DNA of 64,000 nt from Symbiodinium natans (GCA_905221605.1 CAJNDS010002157.1:257501-321500), one strand, 5' to 3'; shown: positions 1 through 10,553, counted from the stretch's first letter. The notes: a model not told the origin generated them from the sequence alone. Numbers and translations: made by a program.

Positions 1-199
1 TCCCAGTAAGCTTAAACCCTCCCAGTAGCCTTGCCAGTCAACGGAACCCCTCCATTTCTCCAAAACCTTCGAAAGCCCTAATTCTGTTGAAGGGCCACCC
101 CCGCGACCTTTTCACGGCCTAATTTTGGTCAAGGGGGGGTCGTGCCATTTTCAAAGCAATTTAGTATTCGGAGACCCCCCTTGGTCAAAACTCTGACCC

Positions 200-715
200 C
201 CCCTTCAAGGGGAAAGTTTGGCTTCTCCCGGACCATTTCTGAGCCTTTTTGGGCTTCGGACCAGTCAGACAAATTCTGAGCCTTTTTTTTGCTTCTCCCG
301 AACCATTTCTGAGCTTTTTTGAGCCTTTCCCGGAACACTTCTGGGCCTCAGTTTCCGAGAGCCTTTTTTTGGCTCCTTCTGGACAGTTTCTGCGCCTCCT
401 CCCGGACAGTTTCCTTTTTGGGGCTCCTCCCGGGGCCCCGGACAGTTTCTGAGCCTTTTTGGGGCTCCTCCCGGACAGTTTCTGAGCCTTTTTGGCATTT
501 TTGGGCTCCCGGACAGTTTCTGAACCTTTTAGGGCTCCTCCCGGACAGTTTCTGAGCCTTTTTGGGCTCCTCCCGGACAGTTTCTGAGCCTTTTTGGGCT
601 CCTCCCGGACAGTTTCTGAGCCTTTTTGGGCTTCTCCCGCACAGTTTCTGAGCCTTTTGGGGTTCCTCCCGGACAGTTTCTGCACCTTTTTATTTCTGAG
701 TTTCTTTGGGCTTCT
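200..715 (+). repeat. 32-bp minisatellite (GGACAGTTTCTGAGCC unit)
   Basis: About 14 imperfect tandem units of roughly 32 bp, each holding GGACAGTTTCTGAGCC followed by a T-run, GGGCTCC and TCCC. Units at 540-690 are nearly identical; those before 400 are diverged. On the minus strand one frame stays open for 166 codons and reads repeated K-A-Q-K-L-S-G-R, but 32 is not a multiple of 3, so the frame drifts between units and the open frame is a by-product of the repeat. Confidence 0.85.
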
Positions 716-1080
716 CCCAGACCATTTCTGAGCCTTTACCTCGGAAAATTCTGACTATGTTGCGCAATTCGAAAAAACCCGCTCGACAATCCGACATAGA
801 GAAAAAAGAAAACAATGAGAAGGCCCTCCCGCCGAAGACTCCCCCAACGCAAAACCTAATTTTTTTGGCTGCAGTTCCTGAACACAAGCTTCTGGGCATG
901 TTTTTCATAAGGCCTCATTTCATAACCACACTTTCGCCATGTAGCTAATCCGACGCAGAAAAATGTTGAATGGTTGGCTGGTTTTGGCTGGCTCCGGCTT
1001 GGTTTTGCCGTGAGTTGTGATTGGGTGGCCTTGGGGTGGGCATGTCTTCAAACTATCGCGTCCAGCTGACCGGTGCTACA
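716..1080. other. spacer without recognisable gene
   Basis: Low-copy sequence between the minisatellite and the first telomeric array. The short open frames on both strands show no domain or composition that supports coding. Confidence 0.5.
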
Positions 1081-1152
1081 CCCTAAACCCTAAACCCTAA
1101 ACCCTAAACCCTAAACCCTAACCCTAAACCCTAAACCCTAAACCCTAAACCC
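1081..1152 (-). repeat. telomeric array (CCCTAAA)n
   Basis: About 10 units with one six-base unit (CCCTAA). It is followed after 80 bp by an array in the opposite orientation. Confidence 0.95.
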
Positions 1153-1233
1153 CACCGTCTGGACGCCCAGTGGGCTCCACAGCAGTGCCAGCGCCCTCAG
1201 CCAGCCCAGGCTGTCCTGAAGGGGTGCGAGCAG

Positions 1234-1352
1234 GTTTAGGGTTTAGGGTTTAGGGCTTAGGGTTTAAGGGTTTAGGGTTGGGGTTCAGGGTTCAGGATTC
1301 AGGGTTCAGGGTTCAGGGTTCAGGGTTCGGGGTTTAGGGTTTAGGGCTTAGG
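1234..1352 (+). repeat. degenerate telomeric array with TTCAGGG variant
   Basis: TTTAGGG units give way to a run of five TTCAGGG units in the middle, then return to TTTAGGG. A local variant has spread inside the array. Confidence 0.9.
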
Positions 1353-1510
1353 CTGAAGGGGAGGGGAAGGAAGCGATCTGGAAGAAGTTTGGAGGCTTAT
1401 CAGTTGCCGGTCCTTTGTACTAAGAGAAACGAATCAGTTTAATTCCCTCCCTGATGACCCCCCCCCCTCAATGTAAGAATGCAAGAACGCTAGAACCCAA
1501 AACCCTTTTG

Positions 1511-1569
1511 AACCCTAAGCCCCAAACCCCAAACCCCAAACCCCAAACCCCAAACCCTAAACCCTAAAC
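1511..1569 (-). repeat. variant array (CCCCAAA)n
   Basis: Five CCCCAAA units flanked by CCCTAAA units at the right edge. Confidence 0.85.
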
Positions 1570-1725
1570 GCGAACAACAAACAAGAGATCCAGTCGTTCC
1601 CTATAGCTGTTGCTTTGTCTTAATTAATCCCAACCGCAGCAACACACAACAGTCCTGACGTCTCATCGGCCACCTGGTCTTCCTTGAGGAATCTTACCCG
1701 CTCTCCTGAGCCCAACCAAGGTTGC

Positions 1726-1858
1726 GGGTTTAGGGTTTAGGATTAGGGTTTAGGGTTTAGGGTTTAGGGTTTAGGGTTTAGGGTTTAGGGTTTAGGGTTT
1801 AGGGTTTAGGGTTTAGGGTTTAGGGTTTAGGGTTTAGGGTTTAGGGCTAGGGTTTAGT
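1726..1858 (+). repeat. telomeric array (TTTAGGG)n
   Basis: About 18 units, nearly perfect between 1745 and 1845. Confidence 0.95.
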
Positions 1859-2360
1859 GTGTAGGGCTCGGTTTGCAGTTCCGAACTGCTACGAGGGCTT
1901 CTAGACCCTGCCAGTTGGGTGAGGTGCGAGTCATGCCGCATGGGCCATGAAACAAAGAATGGGGCGACAAACAAGGAAGCTCAAGTCATAAAACAGCAAC
2001 CCTTAAACCCTAAACCCGAAACTCTAAACCGTCAACCCTAAGCAAATCAGCAGCTCTGTTGGCACGCGTCTTCGGGTATCTTCGCGGTTGAAAATGCTGG
2101 GTGTGAGCAAAATTTCAGCATGCAAGACCCAGCTCAGTTGTTGATTTACCTTCTTTGCTTTCTGATTTGAGATACCGTGTTTTCTGACTATGTGCGTCTG
2201 GTCCTACGTTTCCTGAGTGCGCGCTTCTTAACATCAAAGCACCACAATCAGCGGCTAGGCCTTCAATTTGTGGAGTCGGAAATGAAACACAACCATTTTT
2301 CACTAAGCCCCCGAAACTCGAAACTCATATCCAAGCACCCTAAGCCTAAAACTCTCAAAA
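1859..2360. other. spacer without recognisable gene
   Basis: Low-copy sequence with a few isolated CCCTAAA units near 2008-2040. No domain-bearing frame was seen. Confidence 0.5.
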
Positions 2361-2449
2361 ACCCTAAACCCTAAACCCTAAACCCTAAACCCTAAACCCT
2401 AAACCCTGAACCCTGAACCCTGAACCCTGAACCCAAAACCTGAACCCTA
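2361..2449 (-). repeat. telomeric array with CCCTGAA variant
   Basis: CCCTAAA units followed by four CCCTGAA units, the complement of the TTCAGGG variant at 1234-1352. Confidence 0.9.
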
Positions 2450-2567
2450 CACCGATGCAGCGAGAAGGAACCTGTAGTCACCAGTTGCACGTGGTCGTAG
2501 GACTTCGCTTCACGCCGCTGGCTCGTAGTGTCAGAGTGTGGGGTTCAGGGCTTCGGGCTTTTAGTAG

Positions 2568-2650
2568 CCCTAAAACCCTAAACCCTAAACCCTAAACCCT
2601 GAGCCCCAAACCCTAAATCCTAAACCCTAAACCCTAAACCCTGAGCCCTA
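2568..2650 (-). repeat. degenerate telomeric array
   Basis: CCCTAAA units mixed with CCCTGAG and CCCCAAA. Confidence 0.85.
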
Positions 2651-3473
2651 GACTGCCACCAAAATTTTGACAGGCGGCTGAGGATGTTCAGCTCCCGGCA
2701 TTGCTGGCGCAAGTGGCGGTTCCTTACGTCCGATCCAAACTCGGAACCGACCACAGATCGGCGCAACTATGTGAGTTTAGGGTTTAGGGTTTAGGGTTTG
2801 CTGTGATAGGGCGTAGATGCTGTGAAGGTTAGGTTTTGGAAAAAGCTCAAAAGCTTCGTGAGGCGCGAAGAGCAGCTTTGGCCCGATTGTGGAAGGCCAT
2901 CTAACATTTTTCTCCCACCCCCCGCCGTCCGAGGCGGCAAAGCCACCCAAACCTATTCCTTTTAGGGTTTAGGCCTAAACCTATTCCTTTTAGGGTTTAG
3001 GCCTAAACTCAAGGCAACAGTCCACTTCTAAAAACTTATCGGTTTCATGAATTCGGGGTTGGGTCCGAGAGTCAAAGGTTTCAAGGAGATTCAGGCAGAG
3101 AAGCAAACCAGAGGAGGTTTCAGGGTCGAGGGGGCAGGGGGGGCCAGGGGGGGTCAGGCCAGGGCGCCAAAAGGCGTGGGTCAGGGGGGTGAGGGGGAGG
3201 TTAGGGGCAGGCCAGGCCAGGGTAGTAGGGTTCCCGAGGAGAACGTGTTCCGGTACCAGGCCCATCGTGGGCGCTACCGACCCCCATGCTGTGGGAGGCG
3301 GGCGAGCGACCTGGGTCGGCGCAAGCGCCCCCCAACGTAGGGTGGCGGCCTAGGCCCTGAGTTTAGGGTTTAGGGTTTAGGGAACAGGGCAGCAGTTTTG
3401 CGCTGGAGGACGTGGAGGGCCGCGCCAAGAAGAGAGAACCCTGCAGGGTCTAGGGGCTTTAGGGATGAGGATG
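2651..3473. other. spacer with small direct repeat
   Basis: Mostly low-copy DNA. A 29-bp direct repeat (ACCTATTCCTTTTAGGG core) occurs twice at 2950-3007, and a G-rich purine stretch lies at 3120-3230. Open frames here are low complexity and are not called. Confidence 0.5.
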
Positions 3474-3664
3474 GTTTGGGGTTTCGGGTTTGGGGTTTGG
3501 GGTTTGGGGTTCGGGGTTTGGGGTTTGGGGTTTGGGGTTCGGGGTTTGGGGTTTGGGTTTGGGGTTTGGGGTATGGGGTTTGTGGTTTGGGGTTTGGGGT
3601 ATGGGGTTTAGGGTTTAGGGTTTAGGCTTTAGGGTTTTAGGGTTTAGGGTTTTAGGGTTGAGGG
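3474..3664 (+). repeat. variant telomeric array (TTTGGGG)n
   Basis: Dominated by GGGGTTT/TTCGGGG units, returning to TTTAGGG at 3605-3660. It translates as a G-F-G-V-W-G-L repeat that is not a protein. Confidence 0.9.
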
Positions 3665-3863
3665 AAAAAGGGTTTAGCTAGATTTTCGGGCTTGTCATCT
3701 GACCGAAACGAATCCATAAGGACTGGGAACTGGCGGACGGATGCGTTCCAGGTGCCCCCCCTGTAACCTTTTCGTTGCAACTTGCATGACCCTACCCTAA
3801 ACCCTAAACCCTGGCACTGTAGTTCGAAGAAGAAACGCTTGGCTTCAGGGTTTAAGGTTTGCA

Positions 3864-3889
3864 GGGTTTTTTGCCGCCCGCCTAGCTGC
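3864..3889 (+). repeat. dispersed T-tract/GCCACCCGCCTAGC module, copy 1
   Basis: GGGTTTTTTGCCGCCCGCCT followed by AGCTGC. Related modules lie at 16699, 37570 and 44951, each starting with a T-run; three of the four follow telomere-like GGG sequence. Confidence 0.6.
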
Positions 3890-4130
3890 ACTGTATGTTT
3901 GAGGTTTTAGGGTTTGAGGGTTTAACCCTAAACCCTAAACTCTTAGTCCAGGTAAGTGCTATGCTCATGTACTGTGCAGGAAAGGCGCTTCCACTTCTCC
4001 TGGATCTGCTGACCTCAAGAAGATGCCAAGAAATCTCATGTCATCCCTGAAGCAGCTTGCCCTAAAACCTCAAAACTCACCTAAAACTCTGCCCTAGACC
4101 TTGACTCTGAAGCAACTGATGCCGGATATT

Positions 4131-4178
4131 CAGGGTTTAGGGTTTAGGGTTTAGGGTTTAGGCTTTAGGGTTTAGGGA
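4131..4178 (+). repeat. telomeric array (TTTAGGG)n
   Basis: About 6 units; the facing array at 4253 has the opposite orientation. Confidence 0.9.
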
Positions 4179-4252
4179 GGGGACCGGGGGATGAGCAAAG
4201 CAGTCCATGGCAGGCTTGCAATCCCGGAGATGGCGGCGTGAGAGTCGGAACA

Positions 4253-4334
4253 ACCCTAAACCCTAAACCCTAAACCCTAAACCCTAAACCCTAAACCCTA
4301 AACCCTAAACCCTAAACCCTAAACCCTAAACCCT
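4253..4334 (-). repeat. telomeric array (CCCTAAA)n
   Basis: Eleven essentially perfect units. Confidence 0.95.
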
Positions 4335-4469
4335 CTAACCGCCCCATCCTTCTAGAGAACCTCAGTGAGCCCTGTTAGGAAGGCGATGGAAAACACATAA
4401 AGCCATGAAAGGCCCTACCATCCCCAAACTTCCTCTTGGCAGAATCCTCCAGAACCCTCAGCCACTGCA

Positions 4470-4573
4470 CCCTAAGCCCTAAGCCCTAAGCCCTAAACCC
4501 CCCTGCCCAAACCCTAGCCCTAAACCCTAAACCCTAAACCCTAGCCCTAAACCCTAAACCCTAAACCCTAAAC
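4470..4573 (-). repeat. degenerate telomeric array
   Basis: CCCTAAG units at the left, then CCCTAAA with two CCCTAGC units. Confidence 0.9.
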
Positions 4574-4651
4574 GCCATAGAGCCCAGAGCCGAGATCTTT
4601 CACAAAGAGCCAGAGGGATGGGATCCCAAAGGTCCCGGATTCCTCCGGAGA

Positions 4652-4790
4652 TTCAGGGCTTAGGGTTTGGGGTTTAGGGCTAGGGTTTAGGGTCTAGGGT
4701 CTAGGGTCTGGGGTTTAGGGTTTAGGGTTTAGGGTTTAGGGTTTAGGGTTCAGGGTTTAGGACGCAGGGTTTGGGGTTTAGGGTTTAGGG
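4652..4790 (+). repeat. degenerate telomeric array
   Basis: TTTAGGG with TCTAGGG, TTTGGGG and TTCAGGG variants. Confidence 0.9.
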
Positions 4791-4880
4791 CAAAACATGC
4801 TGTGGAGAGGCAAAAAGGGCATCTTCTAGCTGGCTTGGGCTCGTCTGCGCTCCAAGAACTGCATACACCGGGAGGGAGGC

Positions 4881-4979
4881 CTAAACCCCAAACCCTAAAC
4901 CCTCAAAACCCAAAACCCAAAACCCTAAACCCCAAACCCTAAACCCTCAAAACCCTAAACCCTAAACCAAGCCCTAAAC
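4881..4979 (-). repeat. degenerate telomeric array
   Basis: CCCTAAA with CCCCAAA and CCCTCAAAA variants. Confidence 0.85.
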
Positions 4980-5080
4980 TTCACGGCCCAAGGAAGGGGC
5001 TCTGCATCGCACTCATGCGCCGCCGTGGTGAGAGGCCGGCGCGTCGCGCTGTTAGGGCCTCCTCCGCAGAAGGTTTGGGA

Positions 5081-5212
5081 GTTTAGGGCTTATGGTTTGG
5101 GGTTTAGGGTTTAGGGCTAGGGTTTAGGGTTTACGGTTTAGGGTTTAGGGTTTAGGGTTTAGGGTTTAGGGTTTAGGGTTTGGGGTTTGGGGTTTGGGGT
5201 TAGGGTTTAGGG
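5081..5212 (+). repeat. telomeric array (TTTAGGG)n
   Basis: About 18 units, ending in three TTTGGGG units. A 16-base G run follows at 5278-5293. Confidence 0.9.
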
Positions 5213-5929
5213 CGTCTCGCCGCGCAGCGGCAGTAAGTGCCATGTGTAAATGGCGCCCCTACACACCCAGGAGGTGTGGGGGGGGGGGGGGGGCGGCATG
5301 TCACACAAAGGCATCTGTTGTCAAGGAAATCCAACAATTTCATTGGTGCTGGGTTCTTTCTCCCCACCCGCTGTGAGCTTTCACAGGCCACCACCCAAAC
5401 CACTGCCTTCTAGGGTTTAGGGCTGTCGCCCTCAATTCCCACCATTGCTTTCCCTACAAAGGTGTGGTGAAGGTAGCGGGGCGGGGTCAGGTAAGGGGGA
5501 ACACAGGAGGGCAGAGTGGGCCAGAGGGAGTCAGGTCAGGAACGGGGCTAGGGCATCAATAGGGAAAGGGACCCTGCATTTCAGGATTTTCGGGTCAGGG
5601 TCCAGGGGGCCTCCAGAGGGGGGCCCAAGGGCTCTCTATTCGACCATTCTCCAATATCCAGTAAAGGAGTCCGGGCATCTTCTGGTACGGCCTAAGCAGG
5701 CCGGTTGGGAATTTAGGGTTTGGGGTTTGGGATGTAGGGTTTAGGGTTTGGGGTTTGGGTTTTAGCGGTTTAGGGCACGGGCCCAAAAGCAACCATGCAA
5801 TTGGGGATCTTGGTAGAGGCTTTGAGGGTTTAGGGATTGAAGTTTCGGGCTTCCACGCCCACGGTCCTCCCCATACCCTTAGCAAATCTTGAGCCCTGAA
5901 CCCGGAACCCTTTTTTGGCATCAACCTTT
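5213..5929. other. spacer with G homopolymer
   Basis: Holds a G16 run at 5278-5293, G-rich sequence at 5460-5600 and a few telomeric units at 5715-5760. No convincing gene. Confidence 0.5.
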
Positions 5930-6066
5930 CCTAAACCCCTAAACCCCTAAACCCCTAAACCCCTAAACCCCTAAACCCCTAAACCCCTAAACCCTAAACG
6001 CTAAACCCTAAACCCCAAACCCTAAACCCTAACCCTAAACCCTCAACCCTACACCCTAAACCCCGA
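5930..6066 (-). repeat. telomeric array with 8-bp units (CCCCTAAA)n
   Basis: Eight CCCCTAAA units of 8 bp precede ordinary CCCTAAA units. Confidence 0.9.
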
Positions 6067-6167
6067 ACCAAAGCAACGGCAGCGGGCCCTCAGCGGCCCC
6101 AGTTCACTCCCCAGGTCGGCGATGCGTCCTCGGAAGGTCCGGCAGGGTCGTTGCATTGAGTTGTGGT

Positions 6168-6214
6168 TTGAGGTTTAGGGTTTAGGGTGTAGGGTTTAGG
6201 GTGTAGGGTTTAGG
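6168..6214 (+). repeat. telomeric array with TGTAGGG variant
   Basis: TTTAGGG alternates with TGTAGGG. Confidence 0.8.
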
Positions 6215-6454
6215 GGAAAAATATTTCGGGTTTCAAATTTCGGGTTTTTAGGGTTTAGGGTTTCGGGTCAGGGTGCCCCTTTTGAACCTAGACGCTGCTC
6301 GAGATGAAGGGTTTAGGGTTTGGACTCTCGGGTATTAGGGCTGAGGGTTTAGGGTTTACCCAAACCCCACGAAACCGACATGGGTTGCTTTATCCTGGCT
6401 CCTCTCACTGCGAGCACCTATGGCGTTGGGCTGTTTTTGGAACCTCAATTTTAC

Positions 6455-6840
6455 TAGGGTTTAGGGTTTAGGGTTTACGGCTAGGGTTTAGGGTTTAGGG
6501 TTTAGGGCTTAGGGTTTAGGGTTTAGGGTTTAGGGTTTAGGGTTTAGGGTTTAGGGTTTAGGGTTTAGGGTTTAGGGTTTAGGGTTTAGGGGTTAGGGGT
6601 TAGGGTTTAGGGTTTAGGGTTTAGGGGGTTTAGGGTTTAGGGTTTAGGGTTAGGGTTTAGTTTTTTTTTTTTTAAGGGTTTAGTTTAGGTTTAGGGTTTA
6701 GGTTTAGGGTTAGGGTTAGGGTTAGGGTTTAGGGTTTAGGGTTTAGGGTTTAGGGGGTTTAGGGTTTTAGGGTTTAGGGTTTAGGGTTTGGGGTTTAGGG
6801 TTTAGGGTTTAGGGTTTAGGGTTTAGGGCTTGAGGTTTAG
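6455..6840 (+). repeat. longest telomeric array (TTTAGGG)n
   Basis: About 386 bp, over 50 units, with one internal break, a T-run (about 13 T) at 6659-6673 followed by AAGGG. Six-base TTAGGG units occur just after the break (6707-6726). Confidence 0.95.
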
Positions 6841-7131
6841 TGCTGCCCCGCCTCCCTCCCCCCCCCCGGCCTCCCTCCAAACCCTAAACCCTAAACCCGA
6901 AACCCTGGCCCCCTATGCAAAGTTGCTCTTGGAAGACCTGGAACCATGTTGCAGGAAGGCTTGGGCATCAAAACCTTCTTCTGAGTTGGCTACTCTTGTA
7001 CTGGAGCTCAGACTTAGAATGCCAAAACAGAAACGCCAAACACTGGGCTTCCAAAAAATTTGGGCTTCGCCGCTCACACTCACGCGCCTTCATAAGTTAG
7101 GGTTTAGGGTTTTAGGGATCTTTAGGGTTTA
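6841..7131. other. spacer without recognisable gene
   Basis: Low-copy sequence with a C-rich start. The short open frames have no recognisable domain. Confidence 0.45.
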
Positions 7132-7203
7132 TAACCCTAAACCCTAAACCCTAAACCCCACACCCTAAACCCTAAACCCCACACCCTAAACCCTAAACCC
7201 TAG
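7132..7203 (-). repeat. telomeric array with CCCCACA variant
   Basis: CCCTAAA units with a CCCCACA unit recurring at three-unit spacing, which suggests higher-order duplication inside the array. Confidence 0.9.
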
Positions 7204-7290
7204 GGCTTTCGACTCTCACTCTTGCACAAGGCAGGCACCGCTTCGGCCTTTCCCCGTTTGGGACTAGTTAGACATGCCAACCGGAAAGCA

Positions 7291-7354
7291 CCCTAAACCC
7301 TAAACCCTAAACCCTAAACCCTAAACCCTAAACCCTAAACCCTAAACCCTAAAC
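7291..7354 (-). repeat. telomeric array (CCCTAAA)n
   Basis: Nine perfect units. Confidence 0.95.
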
Positions 7355-7756
7355 CACACGTGTCTAACAGCCTCGGTAGCAAAAACAGTACTAACCGAGC
7401 ACCGCCATCAGAAGTCAGACGACGCTGCCCATTTCAGACAAAAAAACCCGAACCTTCGACGAAATCCTTGCACCAGCCTCCATCATCAGGAACCGTGTTT
7501 CTGCTCACGACCCTCCCCCTCAGCCCTAAAGAAAGGCCTGAATAATTGGCATAGGGCGGCTTTGGAGGCTACAAAAGTATAATTGCACAGGGACCATAAG
7601 GGAATACCATTCGTATTCATTTCTACCCCTACATTAGTGAGAAGGGCTGAGGGTTCACCACTTAAGGTCCTTCTTTTTCCTTCCTGCGAGCTCGACTCCA
7701 ATCAATCGGTATGAATCTCGCAATACAGCATAGGCTGTCCCCGCAATGGGTGTTGA
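7355..7756. other. spacer without recognisable gene
   Basis: About 400 bp with no telomeric units. Open frames on both strands lack recognisable domains. Confidence 0.5.
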
Positions 7757-7914
7757 TTGGGGACGTGCCCCCTAATACAAACAGTCCTTGATAGCGATTA
7801 CAGTAGGGGGGGGGGTACGATAAGCCTTGTTAACTTGTTAACCCTAAACCCTAAACCCTAAACCCTAAACCCTAAACCCTAAAACCCTGTTAGCATAAGG
7901 GGGAAGCATCCCAA
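7757..7914 (+). mobile_element. MITE-like family 1 copy, carrying a telomeric array
   Basis: The left terminus TTGGGGACGTGCCCCC pairs with the right terminus GGGGGAAGCATCCCAA; internal ACAGTCCTTGATAG and GTTAGCATAAGG match the other family members. A (CCCTAAA)n array at 7840-7888 lies inside the right half. Members without an array are at 17330 and 24632. Confidence 0.7.
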
Positions 7915-8692
7915 GGTGTCGATCTACTGCGGCACAGGAGAACTGCACGCCATGGATTCCGGCTCACGCCACCGAGGCGTAGTGCGGTGCTTCGAGGGTT
8001 TAAAGTTTAGGGTTTAGGGTTTAGGGGTTTAGGGGTTTAGGGGTTTTCGGTGTAGGTATTGAAGGCTTCGGGAAGCCTGTCCAAGCTCCGAACCCTAAAC
8101 CCGAATATCAACCCTCGACCATCAGAAGTACCACCGCAAGCAGTACAGACCCAAACTCCTAATGTATGAACATGAAACCTCCAACCGCCCACAGAAAAAG
8201 CCTCAACAAAAAGTCTTCAAAACCCCGTAGACCTCCTGGAAAAGCAAATCAGTCCTACCATCAACCCCAAACCCTTATCCCTGACCCCGAAACCCCACGA
8301 TCTCCGATGGCAGAGGCCTGTTGAAAAGCAAGCCCTTCCCTGATCCCGCAGCCCTAAACCCTGTAAGCCCTAAACCCGCCACCCTCAACTAAAAGCCCTA
8401 AAGGCCCTAAACCCAAACCCTGAACCCTAAACCCTGTAGGTGACGGGTTTCTATAACCCTAAACCCGAAATACCAATACACGGAGTTCATTTCTTTTTGC
8501 GGGGGGGGGGGGGGGCGAGGAAACTGCCCACCAGAAATGAGCATACGTTTGGGAAGTAGGTTGCTACGGCTTCTCCACTCATCTAGTGACCTGTAACCAA
8601 AATGGGCATCTAATGCAGAAGCGAATGGAAATGGGGCGATGTTGGAAGTTTGTTGCGCCCTTCTACTCTCAGGGAATAGTACTGATGTGGTG
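7915..8692. other. spacer with scattered telomeric units and G15
   Basis: Small arrays at 8009-8046 and 8400-8440, a G15 run at 8501-8515, and otherwise low-copy sequence. Confidence 0.5.
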
Positions 8693-8788
8693 AGTTCTCT
8701 AAATTAAGCTCCTTTTTGGGGTACCCTACATGAAAGGGGCCGCGTTATAATCAGAGCCCCAAAAGGGACCATATTCTAGAGAAATTAC
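8693..8788 (+). mobile_element. MITE-like family 2 copy
   Basis: A 96-bp element with inverted ends: left GTTCTCTAAATTAAGCTCC, right complement TTTCTCTAGAATATGGTCCC. The core GGGGTACCCT and GGGGCCGC matches the copy at 9114. A telomeric array follows directly (8791-8822). Confidence 0.65.
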
Positions 8789-9022
8789 GAGGGTTTAGGG
8801 TTTAGGGTTTAGGGTTTAGGCTTAGTTGAGCTACCCTCTGTCGGTCCGTGGCTGGGGGAAGTTATCTCCCCAATCTCAGACAAAAGTCTTGCAAGCGTTG
8901 CAGGGGTGCCTCGCCACCGGCCATAGCTCCAGAAATCCCATTCTTTCGAAGTGCAGGGTTTAGGTTTTAGGGTTTAGGGTGTGCGAGGACACCTGTGACC
9001 TAATTAAACCCATTATCCTGAA

Positions 9023-9056
9023 CCCTTTAGCATCAGGCGTCTGGAAGTCTGCCAGG
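9023..9056 (+). repeat. dispersed CCCTTTTTTGCAAC module (diverged)
   Basis: CCCTTTAGCATCAGGCGTCT then GGAAGTCTGCCAGG resembles the modules at 38016 and 40592. Confidence 0.4.
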
Positions 9057-9113
9057 AAATCCCCAAACCATCCCAAACCCTAACCCCTTCTAGGATTTGG
9101 GTTCTCGATGGCG

Positions 9114-9206
9114 AGTTCTCCAAATTGGGGTCTCTTTTTTGGGGTACCCTAAATAAGAGGGGCCGCCTTAAGGACCCCCAAACGGACCATATCTTAGAGA
9201 AGTGAC
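9114..9206 (+). mobile_element. MITE-like family 2 copy
   Basis: GTTCTCCAAATTGGGGTCTC at the left and TCTTAGAGAAGTGAC at the right form imperfect inverted ends. The internal GGGGTACCCTAAATAAGAGG is shared with 8693. Confidence 0.65.
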
Positions 9207-9485
9207 CATATGGGGACTTCTGCAACTAGGGGTACCCCTTAGATACCCCAAAATACTATATGATCCTCTTGAAGGACGCCCCCCATTTTCGGGAAACCCC
9301 TAAACCCCAAACCCTAAACCCTAAACCCATGGTGTTTCAAAGGGTTGCTGTAGGGCTCATTGGGTCTACTGCGGCGTGGGTGGTTGGACCCTGGAGAGCT
9401 GTAGCCCCAAACCCTATGAACCCTAAAGTGAGAGGGTTTAGGTTTTAGGGTTTATAACGCGAAACAAGCTTTATGGCCTAGGCTT

Positions 9486-9606
9486 GGGTTTGGGGTTTGC
9501 GGTTTGGGGTTTGGGGTTTGGGGTTTAGGGTTTAGGGTTTAGGGTTTGGGGTTTAGGGTTTAGGGTTTAGGGTTTAGGGTTTAGGGTTTAGGGTTTAGGG
9601 CTTAGG
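9486..9606 (+). repeat. telomeric array, TTTGGGG then TTTAGGG
   Basis: Starts with four TTTGGGG-type units and changes to about 12 TTTAGGG units. Confidence 0.9.
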
Positions 9607-9911
9607 CTTCAGCGTTGAGGGTTGAGGGTTTAGGGTGAACCCTGATCAGTTTACAGCAATGTGAGGCCGAGGGGATTTGAAGGGCTTTGCGGCTGGGAGG
9701 CATCCTGATGACTGAAATACGCAGCAATCGGGCGAAAATGCGCGTAAGAGATATCTTAGATGACGCCGGCACTGGGCTGAGGCACAACTGGGGAACCCTA
9801 AAATACCCCTTATATACCTTTAAAGAATGTAAGGAACCATATTGAGGGACCATGTAACTATGTAAGTTCCCTTAGATACCCTGTATACCCGCCTCAACCC
9901 ATTAAGCCCTG
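9607..9911. other. spacer without recognisable gene
   Basis: Low-copy sequence. The minus-strand open frame at 9602-9853 starts inside repeat edge sequence and is not supported. Confidence 0.45.
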
Positions 9912-9967
9912 TAAAACCCTAAGCCCTAAACCCTAAACCCTAAACCCTAAACCCTAAACCCTAAACC
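9912..9967 (-). repeat. telomeric array (CCCTAAA)n
   Basis: Eight units. Confidence 0.95.
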
Positions 9968-10114
9968 TCCAAAGACCTTCCAGGACATGGTGAACTTGCG
10001 GGCTGCTTGCGGAAAGGTCTTGCTTCCTGCCGGGATCCGCGTGGAGGCTCCCTTCCTTCGTGAGATCCCTCTTGGGGTCATACGGCTATTGCTCTAGACC
10101 CCAGATTAACCCGA

Positions 10115-10183
10115 AGCCCTAAACCCTAAACCCTAAACCCTAAACCCTAAACCCTAAACCCTAAACCCTAAACCCTAAACCCT
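10115..10183 (-). repeat. telomeric array (CCCTAAA)n
   Basis: About ten units ending in a short CT repeat. Confidence 0.95.
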
Positions 10184-10312
10184 CTCTCTCTGAAACGCTA
10201 ACCTTGTTTTTGTTGAGAAGGGTGTATAGCGGAACCCGAAAGCTTGTGATCAAACTGGGGAATGTAGCTACCTCAAGGTCCTAGTGGCATAACTACTGGA
10301 ACTCATACAGAA

Positions 10313-10423
10313 TCCCTAAACCCTCTAAACCCTCTAAACCCTATACACCCTATAAACCCTTTAAACCCTATAAACCCTATAAACCCTACACCCTGAGCCC
10401 TGAACCCTAAACCCTAAACCCTT
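10313..10423 (-). repeat. variant array (CCCTCTAAA / CCCTATAAA)n
   Basis: Nine-base units CCCTCTAAA and CCCTATAAA precede CCCTAAA; the same 9-bp variants occur at 35893-35935. Confidence 0.85.
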
Positions 10424-10445
10424 TGAAACATTGAATGCGTTATCC

Positions 10446-10553
10446 CTAAGGGTCCATGTACTTCATTATTGCATACGTGGGCCCCAAAGTCCCGTTATAT
10501 GAAGGCACTTTCAGGCCCAAGTATTCCCTATTTAGGTGCATGGCCACTTAGGG
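10446..10553 (+). mobile_element. MITE-like family 4 copy (plus)
   Basis: GGTCCATGTACTTCATT at the left; the core GGGCCCCAAAGTCCC and GGCCCAAGTATTCCCTATTT; right end AGGTGCATGGCCACTTAGGG. The same order appears on the minus strand at 22605-22709. Confidence 0.6.

Noticed and set aside
185..685. 166-codon minus-strand open frame rich in K-A-Q-K-L-S-G-R
   Set aside because: It is the translation of a 32-bp minisatellite; the unit length is not a multiple of three and the peptide period changes along the frame.
400..690. Regular 32-bp repeats, CRISPR-like spacing
   Set aside because: Units are directly tandem with no unique spacers, and the genome is clearly eukaryotic.
3398..3625. Open frames reading G-F-G-V-W-G-L (also 20459-20785)
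   Set aside because: They are translations of TTTGGGG/TTTAGGG arrays.
6455..6840. A true chromosome end at the longest array
   Set aside because: The array is flanked by unique sequence on both sides and neighbours have mixed orientation.
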